Assembly: GCF_900110605.1 (NCBI RefSeq)
Contig: NZ_FOFI01000002.1
Span: 744,001 to 808,000 of the forward strand
Source of the DNA: Epilithonimonas lactis
GTDB taxonomy: Bacteria > Bacteroidota > Bacteroidia > Flavobacteriales > Weeksellaceae
Length of the DNA stretch: 64,000 bases
Direction: 5' to 3'
Under the pieces are notes generated by a model. It did not search any database. It was not told the origin of the DNA and saw only the letters and a list, made by a program, of their open reading frames with translations. Each line of letters begins with the position of its first letter. Within the stretch, counting starts at the first letter, position 1. A program made the position numbers and the translations under genes. Positions 44,461 through 53,981 of the stretch are shown here, piece by piece.

Positions 44461-46068
44461 TTATATGCTTGATAAATACGCATATAAATCGTTGGAGTTT
44501 TCCAAATTCAGTTTTTTGGAAATCCTTTCTTTTCGTTTTCGGCAGGCTTCAATGGTGATGTTGAAGATGGAAGCGATCTCTTTGGTGGAGAGATTCATAT
44601 AGATGTAGGAAATGTATCGAATGTCGTTCAAGGTCAAATCGTTGTGTTTTTCCTTCAATGAATTGATGAACTTGCTGTTGATCTCCTGGAAGTGATTAAG
44701 AAAATCGTCGCCATTGTCTTCTTTTGAAAGAACTTCTTTCAGTTGATCCAATTGTTTTGCTAACAGAGGATTGGTCAACATTTCTGGTCGCTCCTTCAAT
44801 CGCAGGATGTAGTCCTCGATCTTGTCATTTTTCTGAGCAAGATGAATGGCGTTGGCCGCGATCTTTCGGTTTTTGTTTTCGAGTTCGTTCTTTAGTTTTT
44901 CTTTTTCGAGAAGCGCGTCGGTTTCCTTTTCCTTGATCTGTTTTTCAAGAAGTAAAGCGTAGTTTTCTTTGTTTTTAAGTTCCAAAGCAATGATCTGCTC
45001 CTTCTGCTCGGCAAGTCTTCTTTTCTGTTTGTTCTTCTGAAGATAACCTCGGAAAAGCCATAGAATAAAGGCAACCACAGCAATCCAAAAACCGATGATG
45101 TAAAATTTTAATTTTTTCTCATTGATCAGTTCCTTTTGAGAATCCTGAAGTTTCAGTTTGATCTCACTGTTCTGATACATTGCCCGATTTTGGATTGCGT
45201 TCAGAGAATCTTTTACCACAAGCACAGAATCTTTGTATTGAAGCGACTTTCTGTAATCGCCTTCCGCGAAATAATTATCAGAAAACCGATTGTAGATATC
45301 CGTCATATTGCTGTAATTCAGATTCTCCTTCTGGGCTTGCTTGATGAATGAAAGGGCTTTTTGCTGGTCTTTTTGGTCTTCATATACTCTGGATAATATC
45401 AGAAAAGCGGAAACCTTGTGATCGTTATATTCCGGTGTGTTTAGCTTACTGAGTAAGGGATTGAGAAGCGAAAGTGTTTTGGTATAGTCCTTTTGCTCCA
45501 TTGCATTTTTGGCTTCGGCAATGTCAAGTGATCTTTGGATATCCAGTTTTGCAAGTGGTCTGGCGACAGAAATGTAGTAGGAGGCTTTGTCCAACTCTTT
45601 GGTCGTGTTGTAAAGTTCGGCGAGATTGGCGGCATACAAAGAAATCCCGATGGTATCCTTATTCGCTATGGCAAGGTCATAAGCTCTTTTTTGATGTTTT
45701 TCGGATTCTTTATATTTTCCCTGCCGTAGATAGACCAGTGCGATATTGTTAAGTACGGACATTTCCCTATCGCTGTTCAGATGCTTGAGAGCGATTGTAT
45801 AAGCTTCAAGGTAATAATCCAGGGCTTCGCTGTAATCCAGCATCTGATAATAATTGAGACCGATGCAATTGGTGGAGATGAATTGCTGCTCGTACCAATT
45901 GTTCTGTTCAGAAAGGCTTTTGGCTTCGGTAAACAATTCTAAAGACGCCGTGTGTTTTTTCTGGTACAAAGCCTCGATTCCTTTGGATATCAGTTCATCA
46001 CAACGTTTTTTGGAACTGTCATTTTGCAAGACAGAAATTAAAACGATAAAGGAGAACAGAAACTTCAT
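44461..46068 (-). CDS. TPR-containing membrane protein with C-terminal HTH
   Basis: A 535-residue membrane regulator. An N-terminal signal or anchor precedes TPR repeats (about 25-290; YSEALDYYLEAYTIAL, KYKESEKHQKRAYDLA). One membrane segment follows near 315-335, then a long coiled coil (about 340-420). The C-terminus is a LuxR-like helix-turn-helix (LTLNDIRYISYIYMNLSTKEI then IASIFNITIEACRKRKERIS). The TPR part would be periplasmic and the HTH cytoplasmic, so it probably relays an envelope signal directly to DNA. Targets are unknown; it lies 105 bases upstream of the T9SS cargo gene on the same strand. Confidence 0.88.
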   Translation of the reverse strand: MKFLFSFIVLISVLQNDSSKKRCDELISKGIEALYQKKHTASLELFTEAKSLSEQNNWYEQQFISTNCIGLNYYQMLDYSEALDYYLEAYTIALKHLNSDREMSVLNNIALVYLRQGKYKESEKHQKRAYDLAIANKDTIGISLYAANLAELYNTTKELDKASYYISVARPLAKLDIQRSLDIAEAKNAMEQKDYTKTLSLLNPLLSKLNTPEYNDHKVSAFLILSRVYEDQKDQQKALSFIKQAQKENLNYSNMTDIYNRFSDNYFAEGDYRKSLQYKDSVLVVKDSLNAIQNRAMYQNSEIKLKLQDSQKELINEKKLKFYIIGFWIAVVAFILWLFRGYLQKNKQKRRLAEQKEQIIALELKNKENYALLLEKQIKEKETDALLEKEKLKNELENKNRKIAANAIHLAQKNDKIEDYILRLKERPEMLTNPLLAKQLDQLKEVLSKEDNGDDFLNHFQEINSKFINSLKEKHNDLTLNDIRYISYIYMNLSTKEIASIFNITIEACRKRKERISKKLNLENSNDLYAYLSSI

Positions 46069-46148
46069 AAGGCTTTGGACGAAAACTGATTATCAAGTAA
46101 AATTAATCAAATTATTGATGTGATGAAGCCGACAACTTCCTTAGAGAA

Positions 46149-46175
46149 CAAAAAAAACCGGAACTGAATCCGGTT
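46149..46175 (-). terminator. Terminator after the SPOR protein gene
   Basis: Perfect 7-bp stem AACCGGA / TCCGGTT with a 6-base loop; on the minus strand a T run follows. Confidence 0.85.
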
Positions 46176-46187
46176 GATATTTTAAAA

Positions 46188-46697
46188 TTATTTCGCTTCT
46201 ACACAAAAGACAGCGTAAGGAATAACGATGGCCGATGGATAGATTCTCTTTACATTCCTAAGGTCTTCCGATGCACTCTGTTTGGAAAAGTAGCTTCCGG
46301 CCAATATTTTATAATTGGGTCTGAGAGAAGCATCTTTTTCAACTTTCAAATTTCGAAAGTTATTTCTGAAATGTAAACTGATTTTGCTGGCTTCTTCATT
46401 GCTTTTTACCACCACAACCTGGATCTTGTATCCCATGATCTTCGGATTTTTTCTGCAGATCTCGGCATTTGTAAGTTCTCTGTTCGCTACCAAAATTTTT
46501 GGCGGTGCCTTCACAATTGTTCCGGCAGAACGGTTGCAGTTGCCTTCTACCTTTTCCAAAGCATCATTAATACGTTCGTCCAGCGAGAAGGAAAGCTCGG
46601 TTCCAGAGAGTGTGTCTTTCTTCACAATGTATTGAGCATCAATTTGGTAAAAAGAAAATACAGTTGCGATTATGAAAAGCTTAAGCAGATTGTTCAT
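46188..46697 (-). CDS. SPOR-domain-like exported protein
   Basis: A 169-residue protein with a signal peptide (about 1-21, ending YQIDA). The C-terminal 80 residues resemble a SPOR domain: GYKIQVVVVKSNEEASKI, then YKILAGSYFSKQSASEDL. SPOR domains bind peptidoglycan with bare glycan at division or turnover sites. The N-terminal half has no named domain. It is transcribed divergently from the act operon and has a full-consensus promoter. Confidence 0.8.
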   Translation of the reverse strand: MNNLLKLFIIATVFSFYQIDAQYIVKKDTLSGTELSFSLDERINDALEKVEGNCNRSAGTIVKAPPKILVANRELTNAEICRKNPKIMGYKIQVVVVKSNEEASKISLHFRNNFRNLKVEKDASLRPNYKILAGSYFSKQSASEDLRNVKRIYPSAIVIPYAVFCVEAK

Positions 46698-46714
46698 TTA
46701 ATATTTATTTTAGG

Positions 46715-46744
46715 CAAATTTAAAATAAATTGATGGAAACGCAA
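46715..46744 (-). promoter_or_regulatory. Promoter of the SPOR protein gene
   Basis: On the minus strand TTG (46744-46742), 19 bases, then TAAATTTG (46722-46715), a full TTG-N19-TAnnTTTG match, 18 bases before the start. Confidence 0.7.
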
Positions 46745-46827
46745 ACCTTGTTATTTAGAACGTTTACAAATTAATTGGATTTGACAAAAAGCATGCGATA
46801 AGGTCTTCTTAATTTTTGTTAATGTGC

Positions 46828-46835
46828 TATTTTTG
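46828..46835 (+). promoter_or_regulatory. Promoter -7 box of the act operon
   Basis: TATTTTTG matches TAnnTTTG, 51 bases before the actA start. The expected upstream position reads TTC rather than TTG. Confidence 0.55.
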
Positions 46836-46886
46836 CGGAATTGAATGTAAACAGTCAATAGAATTTACTAACCCAAGATTATATAA

Positions 46887-48257
46887 ATGATTAGTTGGAG
46901 AAAGCATTACAAAAAGGGTCTGATAGCAATTAGTTTATTGTTGTCAACCGGCGCTTCCGTTTATGCACAAGGCGATCCGAAAAAAGGACAGGAGCTTTTC
47001 AAAGCGAACTGTACAGCTTGTCACGCTTTGGACAAAAAAGTTGTAGGGCCTGCACTTGGCGGTGTTGTTGAGAAAGTCAAAAAAGATGGTCAAGATGTTG
47101 ACTGGCTTCACAAGTGGATCATGAACAATGAGAAACTGAGAGCGTCAGGCGATGCATACGCAAACAAGATCTATGAAGAAAATGGAAAAGTTGCGATGCA
47201 GGTATTCGAAGGGAAACTTTCTGATCAGGATATCGATGATATCTTGGAATACACAACCAACCCTCCAAAAGAAGAAGCTGCTGCTGAAGCTCCAGCAGGA
47301 GAAGCTGATGCAAATAGCACAGCTGCCATCGAAGCTCAAAAAGCACAACAGCTTAATTCTAAAATCGTAATTGCTGCATTGATCGCAATTGCTGGACTAT
47401 TGGTTTGGCTACTATTGAAGATTCGCCAGTTGGTGAAACTACAGCAAACACCAGAATTGTCAGAACTTAATTCTTCAAGAGTGGTTTCTTACTCAGCTTT
47501 GTATGAAAAATACAGCTATGTAGGGAAAGCTTTGGTAGGATTATTAGCATTGATCGCTGTTTATGGCGTTTGGAACTGGTTGATGTGGATCGGTGTTTAT
47601 AAAGGATACGCTCCTGAACAGCCAATCTACTTCTCTCACAAGATCCACGCAGGCGAAAACAAAATCGACTGTCAGCTTTGTCACTCCGGTGCAAAATATG
47701 GTAAAGTTTCTGAGATCCCGTCACTTAACGTTTGTATGAACTGTCACCGTTCTATTTCTGAATACAAAGGAAAATACCTTGAGCCAGGAAAAGACAGAGA
47801 ATTCTACACAGGCGAGATCAAAAAGATCTATGCTGCTGCAGGATGGGATGAAGATAAGCAAGCTTACACTGGCAAGACTCAGCCGGTGGAGTGGACAAGG
47901 ATCCACAATATGCCGGATTTCGTTTACTTCAATCACTCTCAACACGTTGTTGCAGGTGAGCAAGCGATCATCAATGGATTCAATTCTAAACAAAAAGATG
48001 CAGCCAACAAAATTGATGTGGTTTGTAAAGCTTGTCACGGAAAAATTGATACAATGAATGTGGTTCAAATGGCCAACGACTTCACCATGGGATGGTGTAT
48101 CGAATGTCACAGAACTACAGAAGTAGATATGAATAACGGTTATAATAAAGAATACTTCAAAAATCTGCATGATAAGTTGAAAAAACAATATGGTGAAGGA
48201 AGTAAGATCACTGTAGATGCAATTGGAGGTCTTGAGTGTGGTAAATGTCATTATTAA
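46887..48257 (+). CDS. actA: Alternative complex III subunit ActA, multiheme cytochrome c
   Basis: ActA carries electrons within alternative complex III, the quinol oxidase used by many Bacteroidota in place of the bc1 complex. The 456-residue protein has a signal segment (about 10-27) and six CxxCH haem sites. One is in an N-terminal monohaem domain (CTACH at 42-46). Five are in the C-terminal pentahaem domain: CQLCH 262, CMNCH 283, CKACH 380, CIECH 404 and CGKCH 451. A membrane segment (about 158-178) and another (217-235) lie between. The monohaem fusion is a Bacteroidota trait. First gene of actABCDEF. Confidence 0.95.
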   Translation: MISWRKHYKKGLIAISLLLSTGASVYAQGDPKKGQELFKANCTACHALDKKVVGPALGGVVEKVKKDGQDVDWLHKWIMNNEKLRASGDAYANKIYEENGKVAMQVFEGKLSDQDIDDILEYTTNPPKEEAAAEAPAGEADANSTAAIEAQKAQQLNSKIVIAALIAIAGLLVWLLLKIRQLVKLQQTPELSELNSSRVVSYSALYEKYSYVGKALVGLLALIAVYGVWNWLMWIGVYKGYAPEQPIYFSHKIHAGENKIDCQLCHSGAKYGKVSEIPSLNVCMNCHRSISEYKGKYLEPGKDREFYTGEIKKIYAAAGWDEDKQAYTGKTQPVEWTRIHNMPDFVYFNHSQHVVAGEQAIINGFNSKQKDAANKIDVVCKACHGKIDTMNVVQMANDFTMGWCIECHRTTEVDMNNGYNKEYFKNLHDKLKKQYGEGSKITVDAIGGLECGKCHY

Positions 48258-48278
48258 TAACAAAAATTAGAAGTATAA

Positions 48279-51200
48279 ATGGCTTCAAATAAAATACAAT
48301 TCAGAAGTATTCACGAACTAAAAGATCCAACCCTGAACGGGAAGTTGGCGCTGAAAGAGTTTCAGAATGAGATTCCGGTAGATGAATTCTTGGAAGATGC
48401 TGGTAACTCAGGAACTTCTCGTAGAGACTTTCTTAAGATATTAGGTTTCTCTACAGCAGCTGTTACTTTGGCAGCGTGTGAGGCTCCAGTTCTTAAAACG
48501 ATTCCTTATGTGGTAAAGCCACACGATATTATTCCAGGGATCCCGAACTATTACGCCTCTTCATATTTCGACGGATTCGATTTCGCTAGTGTTTTGGTTA
48601 AGACCAGAGAAGGTCGTCCGATCAAGATCGAAGCAAATCCAGCAGCAGGTTCATTAGGTACAACCAATGCAAGAGCGCAGGCAAGTGTACTTTCTCTTTA
48701 TGATAATGATAAAGTGAAAAGACCAGCTTTGAATGGAGATGAGCAAACTGATTTTAACAAGATCGATGATTTCGTTCTAAAAGGTTTGACAGAATCTCAG
48801 GCGACTGGTAAAAAGATCGTGGTATTGTCACACTCTTTCCCAAGTCCAACTTTCAAGAAGTTGTTTGGAGATTTCAAAACGAAATATCCTTCTGCAGAAC
48901 TGATCACTTATGATGCAATTCCGTACGCTGCAGCATTAGACGCAGCTCAGGAAGTCTTCGGACAAAGAGCATTGCCAGTTTATGATCTTAGTACTTCTCA
49001 GTTGGTGGTTTCTTTCCAGGCAGATTTCTTAGGAGATTATAATGCTTCTAGCTTAGAAGTATCTTATGCTGCGGCAAGAAAGCCAGGTCCAGAGATGTTG
49101 AGACACATCCAAGTTGAATCCAATTTGAGTTTGACTGGTGCTAATGCCGATTCTAGATACAGATTGAAGCCTAGTGCTGTTTTCAAAACTTTGGTTGAAG
49201 TTTACAACGGACTAAATGGTGGAACGGCTGATAAAACAGCTTCCGAAATTGTAAAAGAACTTCAGGCAAAAGGAAGCAACGCAGTTGTTTTGGCAGATGG
49301 TTCAAAAGCAGCTTACGTTCTAGCTCACTTAATTAATCAAAAATTAGGATCTAAAGCTTTCACAGGTAAAGCTAATTTCCTTAAAGAATATGACAACGCG
49401 AGATTCAACGAATTTTTATCTTGGTTGAATGGTGGACAAGTTGGCGTTTTGATCTCTAACAATGTTAACCCAATTTATTCTCACGCAAAAGGAGAAACTC
49501 TAAAAGCAGCTTTGTCGAAAGTTCCTTATTCTGTAGCAATTACAGATAAGAAAAATGATATCTACAAAGCTTCCAAAGCAGTTATTCCTGCGACACATTG
49601 GTTAGAATCTTGGGGAGATATCGCTCCGGAAACTGGTGCATATTCATTAATGCAGCCGACAATCCAAAAGATCTTTACATCAAGACAGGTTGAAGAATCT
49701 CTTTTGGTTTGGATCAATGGAAAAAACAATCCTGCGAATAACTATTACGAATATCTTAAAGCAAATGCTTTAACGCTTAACGAAGGGAAAACTTTCAATA
49801 AGACTTTATACAATGGTTTCACAACTGGTGGTCTTTCTACAGGATTGGCCTACACAGGTGGAAACGCAGCTCAGGCTGTTGCTGAATTGTCAGCTTTCAA
49901 ATCGAATCAATTAGAATTACAACTTTATACCAAATCTGCAATTGGTGATGGAACGCAATCTAACAACCCTTGGTTGATGGAGCTTCCAGATCCGATCTCT
50001 AGATTGTCTTGGGATAATTACTTGACAATCTCTCCAAAAGATGCAGAAGTTTTAGGCCTAGAAAATAGCCTGAATGCTAGAATGCAGTTGGACGGAGACT
50101 TGGTAAATGTCACTGCAAATGGTGTAACATTGAATGATGTTCCTGTTTTCATCCAGCCTGGACAAGCTGAAGGATCTTTGGGTCTTGCTTTAGGTTATGG
50201 TAAAAAAGATTCAGGGAAAGTGGCTGATACTGGTATCAACGTTTATCCATTATTTGATGGTTACAATACAGTTCTTACTAATGTAAAAATTGAAAAGACC
50301 GGAGAAGATTATGAGTTCGCAGGAATGCAGCTTCAGAATACCTTGATGGGTCGTTATGAGATCGCTAAAGAAGTTTCTTTGGAAGATTTCATCAACAAAC
50401 CAACAGATGAGTGGAACAAGCCTTTGGCAATGCACACCATCGGAGGTGAACTTCCTATTGGAAAGATCGACCTTTGGGATGCTTTTGATGATACAGATGG
50501 TCCTCACTTCAACTTATCTGTCGATCTTAACTCTTGTACTGGTTGTGGTGCTTGTGTAGTTGCTTGTCAGGCAGAAAACAACGTAGCTGTTGTTGGTAAG
50601 GAAGAGATCAGAATGTCTAGAGATATGTATTGGTTGAGAATTGACCGTTACTACTCTGCAATCGAGAAGATTGAAACCAAAGAACAAATTGACAGGGGTC
50701 TTAATGCACCAATGTTATATGGTGGTCCTTTCTCAGAAGGTATCTTGAACCATCCAGCTGATAATCCAGATGTGATCTTCCAGCCGGTAATGTGTCAGCA
50801 CTGTAACCACGCACCTTGTGAGACTGTTTGTCCAGTTGCGGCAACTTCTCACGGTAAGCAAGGTCAAAACCAAATGGCTTACAACAGATGTATCGGTACA
50901 AGATATTGTGCGAACAACTGTCCATATAAAGTAAGAAGATTCAACTGGTTCAACTATGCGTTGAATGACAGATTTGACTTCAATATGAACAATGACCTTG
51001 GAAGAATGGTTCTTAACCCAGATGTTGTTACAAGAACAAGAGGGGTAATGGAAAAATGTTCTATGTGTATCCAAATGACTCAGTCTACAATCCTTGAAGC
51101 TAAGAAAGATGGTAGAAGAGTGAAGGATGGCGAATTCCAGGTTGCTTGTGCTAATGCTTGTTCTACAGGTTCACTTAAATTTGGAGATATGAATGATGTA

Positions 51201-51329
51201 GCTTCCGAAGTTCGTAGCTTGTTCAACAGCGAAAGAAAATACGTATTGCTAGAAGAGATTGGTACAAAACCAAACGTATTCTATCATACAAAAATCAGAA
51301 ACAGAAAAGAAAGTTTAAATAATAAATAG
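48279..51329 (+). CDS. actB: Alternative complex III subunit ActB, Fe-S protein
   Basis: A 1016-residue fusion. An N-terminal twin-arginine motif (SRRDFLKILGF, 47-57) is followed by a lipobox Cys67 (LAAC). A molybdopterin-oxidoreductase-like domain spans about 70-740 and in ActB lacks the cofactor. A ferredoxin-like domain at the end holds the cysteine sets CTGCGACVVAC, CQHCNHAPCETVC, the segment CIGTRYCANNC, and CSMC with CANAC, enough for four clusters. It passes electrons from the membrane quinol site toward the ActA and ActE haems. Starts 21 bases after actA. Confidence 0.95.
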   Translation: MASNKIQFRSIHELKDPTLNGKLALKEFQNEIPVDEFLEDAGNSGTSRRDFLKILGFSTAAVTLAACEAPVLKTIPYVVKPHDIIPGIPNYYASSYFDGFDFASVLVKTREGRPIKIEANPAAGSLGTTNARAQASVLSLYDNDKVKRPALNGDEQTDFNKIDDFVLKGLTESQATGKKIVVLSHSFPSPTFKKLFGDFKTKYPSAELITYDAIPYAAALDAAQEVFGQRALPVYDLSTSQLVVSFQADFLGDYNASSLEVSYAAARKPGPEMLRHIQVESNLSLTGANADSRYRLKPSAVFKTLVEVYNGLNGGTADKTASEIVKELQAKGSNAVVLADGSKAAYVLAHLINQKLGSKAFTGKANFLKEYDNARFNEFLSWLNGGQVGVLISNNVNPIYSHAKGETLKAALSKVPYSVAITDKKNDIYKASKAVIPATHWLESWGDIAPETGAYSLMQPTIQKIFTSRQVEESLLVWINGKNNPANNYYEYLKANALTLNEGKTFNKTLYNGFTTGGLSTGLAYTGGNAAQAVAELSAFKSNQLELQLYTKSAIGDGTQSNNPWLMELPDPISRLSWDNYLTISPKDAEVLGLENSLNARMQLDGDLVNVTANGVTLNDVPVFIQPGQAEGSLGLALGYGKKDSGKVADTGINVYPLFDGYNTVLTNVKIEKTGEDYEFAGMQLQNTLMGRYEIAKEVSLEDFINKPTDEWNKPLAMHTIGGELPIGKIDLWDAFDDTDGPHFNLSVDLNSCTGCGACVVACQAENNVAVVGKEEIRMSRDMYWLRIDRYYSAIEKIETKEQIDRGLNAPMLYGGPFSEGILNHPADNPDVIFQPVMCQHCNHAPCETVCPVAATSHGKQGQNQMAYNRCIGTRYCANNCPYKVRRFNWFNYALNDRFDFNMNNDLGRMVLNPDVVTRTRGVMEKCSMCIQMTQSTILEAKKDGRRVKDGEFQVACANACSTGSLKFGDMNDVASEVRSLFNSERKYVLLEEIGTKPNVFYHTKIRNRKESLNNK

Positions 51330-51336
51330 GTAAAAA

Positions 51337-52734
51337 ATGTCAGGACATTACGAAGCTCCGATAAGGGAACCTTTAATTATTGGTCACAAGACTTATCACG
51401 ATATCACAGAGGATATCGCAAGACCTATCGAAGAACGCGCAGGGAAATTATGGTGGGCATCATTGTATGCTGCTTTGATTCTGTTTGTTTACGGATTTGG
51501 TTGTATTGCATACACCATCGGAACCGGTATCGGTGCCTGGGGACTAAACAGAACGATCAACTGGGGTTGGGATATTACCAATTTCGTTTGGTGGGTAGGT
51601 ATTGGTCACGCAGGAACATTGATCTCTGCCGTACTATTATTATTTAGACAAAGATGGAGAATGTCTGTAAACCGTTCTGCAGAAGCGATGACGATTTTCG
51701 CGGTTTGTCAGGCGGCTATCTTCCCTGTAATCCACATGGGTAGAGTTTGGGTTGGATATTGGGTTTTCCCTTTGCCAAACCAATTTGGTTCTCTTTGGGT
51801 GAACTTCAACTCACCACTACTTTGGGACGTATTTGCAATCTCGACTTATTTCTCAGTGTCCGTTGTATTCTGGTTTATGGGATTGATCCCTGACTTTGCA
51901 ATGATCAGAGATAGAGCGAAGACGCCTTTTAATAAAAAGATCTACACACTACTTGCATTCGGTTGGGGTGGTAAAGCAAAACACTGGCAGAGATTCGAAG
52001 AACTATCTTTGGTTCTAGCAGGTTTGGCAACACCACTTGTATTCTCGGTACACACGACGGTATCATTTGACTTTGCTACATCGGTGATCAAAGGATGGCA
52101 CTCAACGATCTATCCACCATACTTTGTGGCTGGAGCGATCTTCTCAGGATTTGCAATGGTACAAACACTATTGTTGGTCGCTAGAAAAGTTTGTCACTTG
52201 GAAGACTATATCACCATGTATCATATCGAAATTATGAACATCGTAATCGTGGTAACTGGTGGAATGGTAACTGTAGCTTATGCAACTGAGTATTTCATCG
52301 GTTGGTATTCCGGATCTAGATTCGAAGATTTTACATATCTATCTCCAGGAGCAGCAACTGGTCCTTACTGGTGGGCATTCTGGGCATTGATTATTTGTAA
52401 CTTGGTTGTTCCTGCAGCATTCTGGTTCAAAAAAGTTAGAACCAATATCTTCTGGACATTCATTATCGCATTGATCATCAACATCGGGATGTGGTTCGAG
52501 CGTTTCGACATTATCGTGATCAACTTGTCAAGAGATTATTTACCATCTTCTTGGACAATGTTCAAACCAACAATTATTGATGTTGGAGTATATTTAGGAA
52601 CGATTGGTTTCTTCTCAGTATTATTCTTATTGTATGCAAGAACATTCCCTGTAATTGCACAAGCAGAATTGAAAAGTATTTTGAAAATTTCCGGTGAAAC
52701 TTATAAAGCAAAAGAAGGAGATGAGCACCACTAA
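51337..52734 (+). CDS. actC: Alternative complex III subunit ActC, NrfD-like membrane protein
   Basis: A 465-residue integral membrane protein of the NrfD/PsrC family with about ten spans; it binds the quinol near the periplasmic side and works with the ActB clusters. Visible features include GWDITNFVWWVGIGHAGTL and the segment HTTVSFDFATS before a KGWHSTIYPPYFVAGA loop. It begins 7 bases after actB and overlaps actD by 14 bases. Confidence 0.95.
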   Translation: MSGHYEAPIREPLIIGHKTYHDITEDIARPIEERAGKLWWASLYAALILFVYGFGCIAYTIGTGIGAWGLNRTINWGWDITNFVWWVGIGHAGTLISAVLLLFRQRWRMSVNRSAEAMTIFAVCQAAIFPVIHMGRVWVGYWVFPLPNQFGSLWVNFNSPLLWDVFAISTYFSVSVVFWFMGLIPDFAMIRDRAKTPFNKKIYTLLAFGWGGKAKHWQRFEELSLVLAGLATPLVFSVHTTVSFDFATSVIKGWHSTIYPPYFVAGAIFSGFAMVQTLLLVARKVCHLEDYITMYHIEIMNIVIVVTGGMVTVAYATEYFIGWYSGSRFEDFTYLSPGAATGPYWWAFWALIICNLVVPAAFWFKKVRTNIFWTFIIALIINIGMWFERFDIIVINLSRDYLPSSWTMFKPTIIDVGVYLGTIGFFSVLFLLYARTFPVIAQAELKSILKISGETYKAKEGDEHH

Positions 52735-53242
52735 AATTATATATGGACTTTACGGCGACGACGATGATCTAATGCACGGCGTTAAAGCCTTCATGGATAA
52801 AGGAATCAGTATAAACGAAGTGTATACACCGTTTCCTGTTCACGGACTAGACAAAGCTCTTGGACTAAAGAAAACCAGAATTTCTGACGCAGCATTTATC
52901 TATGCTTGTTATGGAGTAACGATCGGGATCACTTTGACCGCTTGGATCATGAACCACGACTGGCCGCAGAATATCGGTGGTAAACCAGCTTTTGACTGGT
53001 TGCACAATATGCCGGCTTTCGTAGATCCAATGTTCGAATTGATGGTATTCTGTTCTGCTCACTTGATGTCATTGACTTTCTTGGTTAGAAATAAAATGTA
53101 TCCAGGCGCAAAACCTCAGAATCCAGATCCAAGGACTACAGATGACAAATTTATGATGGAGTTCGTTTCTGATGATGTTGAAACTATTAAACAACTGTTG
53201 ATTGATACAGGTGTTGAAGAAATAACAGTTAAAGATGCTTAA
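52721..53242 (+). CDS. actD: Alternative complex III subunit ActD (DUF3341)
   Basis: A 173-residue membrane subunit of the DUF3341 family with two spans (about 67-87 and 108-127). Its exact role in the complex is not settled. Family sequence starts at IIYGLYGDDDDLMHGVKA. The frame stays open to an ATG at 52694, but the ATG at 52721 follows an AAGGAG-like sequence and gives the conserved start MSTTKIIYGL, so it is chosen. It overlaps actC by 14 bases. Confidence 0.93.
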   Translation: MSTTKIIYGLYGDDDDLMHGVKAFMDKGISINEVYTPFPVHGLDKALGLKKTRISDAAFIYACYGVTIGITLTAWIMNHDWPQNIGGKPAFDWLHNMPAFVDPMFELMVFCSAHLMSLTFLVRNKMYPGAKPQNPDPRTTDDKFMMEFVSDDVETIKQLLIDTGVEEITVKDA

Positions 53243-53243
53243 G

Positions 53244-53969
53244 ATGAAGAATAGTATATTAAAAATTACGGCAATCTTTGGTTTAACTACTGTTTTACTG
53301 AATTCTTGCGGTGGTCCAAAAGACAATCCACCTTTGGTATATTTTCCGGATATGTATTATCCTGTAGCTTATGATCCTTTGATGAAAGCGAAAGATGCTT
53401 ATTCGGATCATGAAAATGAAATCCCTGCATTTGTTGCACACAATGGTGCAACTGGACTTTCTCCTGTAGAAGGTTCTGTTTCACAAAACAGAGATGGGAT
53501 TGTAACTGAAGAAGCTTTACCAAAAAATGTAGATCAGTACAACGCAGGCTATGATGCTTCTAGATTGATCACAACTTCACCTTTGAAACCAGAAAATCTT
53601 GAAAAAGATCTGGCAAGAGGAAAAGTGTTGTTCGATCATACTTGTTCTGCTTGTCACGGAACTGGAGGTGACGGACAAGGACCGATTGTAAAAAGCGGTG
53701 CTTACTCAGGTGTTCCAAATTATGCTGACAGAGATATCACGATAGGTTCTATCCATTATGTTTTGACAAATGGTAGAAACGCGATGGGATCTTACGCAGG
53801 ACAACTTAATGTAGGTGACAGATGGAGAGTGGCTTTGTATGTTTACAATACATTCAAAGGTGCAGCTGCAACAACAGCGCCTGCTGCTCCAGCTGCGACA
53901 GCAACAGCTACGACAGAACAAACTTCTACTGCAGCCGCTGCACCAGAAGCTAAAACCAATGCTAAATAA
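53244..53969 (+). CDS. actE: Alternative complex III subunit ActE, monohaem cytochrome c lipoprotein
   Basis: A 241-residue lipoprotein cytochrome c with lipobox Cys22 (LLNSC) and one haem site (CSACH, about 134-138). A methionine in NAMGSYA may be the sixth ligand. The last 40 residues are an Ala/Thr-rich tail. It probably hands electrons to a soluble carrier or oxidase. The ATG at 53244, just after the actD stop, gives a normal lipoprotein signal; the alternative at 53235 overlaps that stop. Confidence 0.93.
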   Translation: MKNSILKITAIFGLTTVLLNSCGGPKDNPPLVYFPDMYYPVAYDPLMKAKDAYSDHENEIPAFVAHNGATGLSPVEGSVSQNRDGIVTEEALPKNVDQYNAGYDASRLITTSPLKPENLEKDLARGKVLFDHTCSACHGTGGDGQGPIVKSGAYSGVPNYADRDITIGSIHYVLTNGRNAMGSYAGQLNVGDRWRVALYVYNTFKGAAATTAPAAPAATATATTEQTSTAAAAPEAKTNAK

Positions 53970-53981
53970 AAAAAGAAAAAA

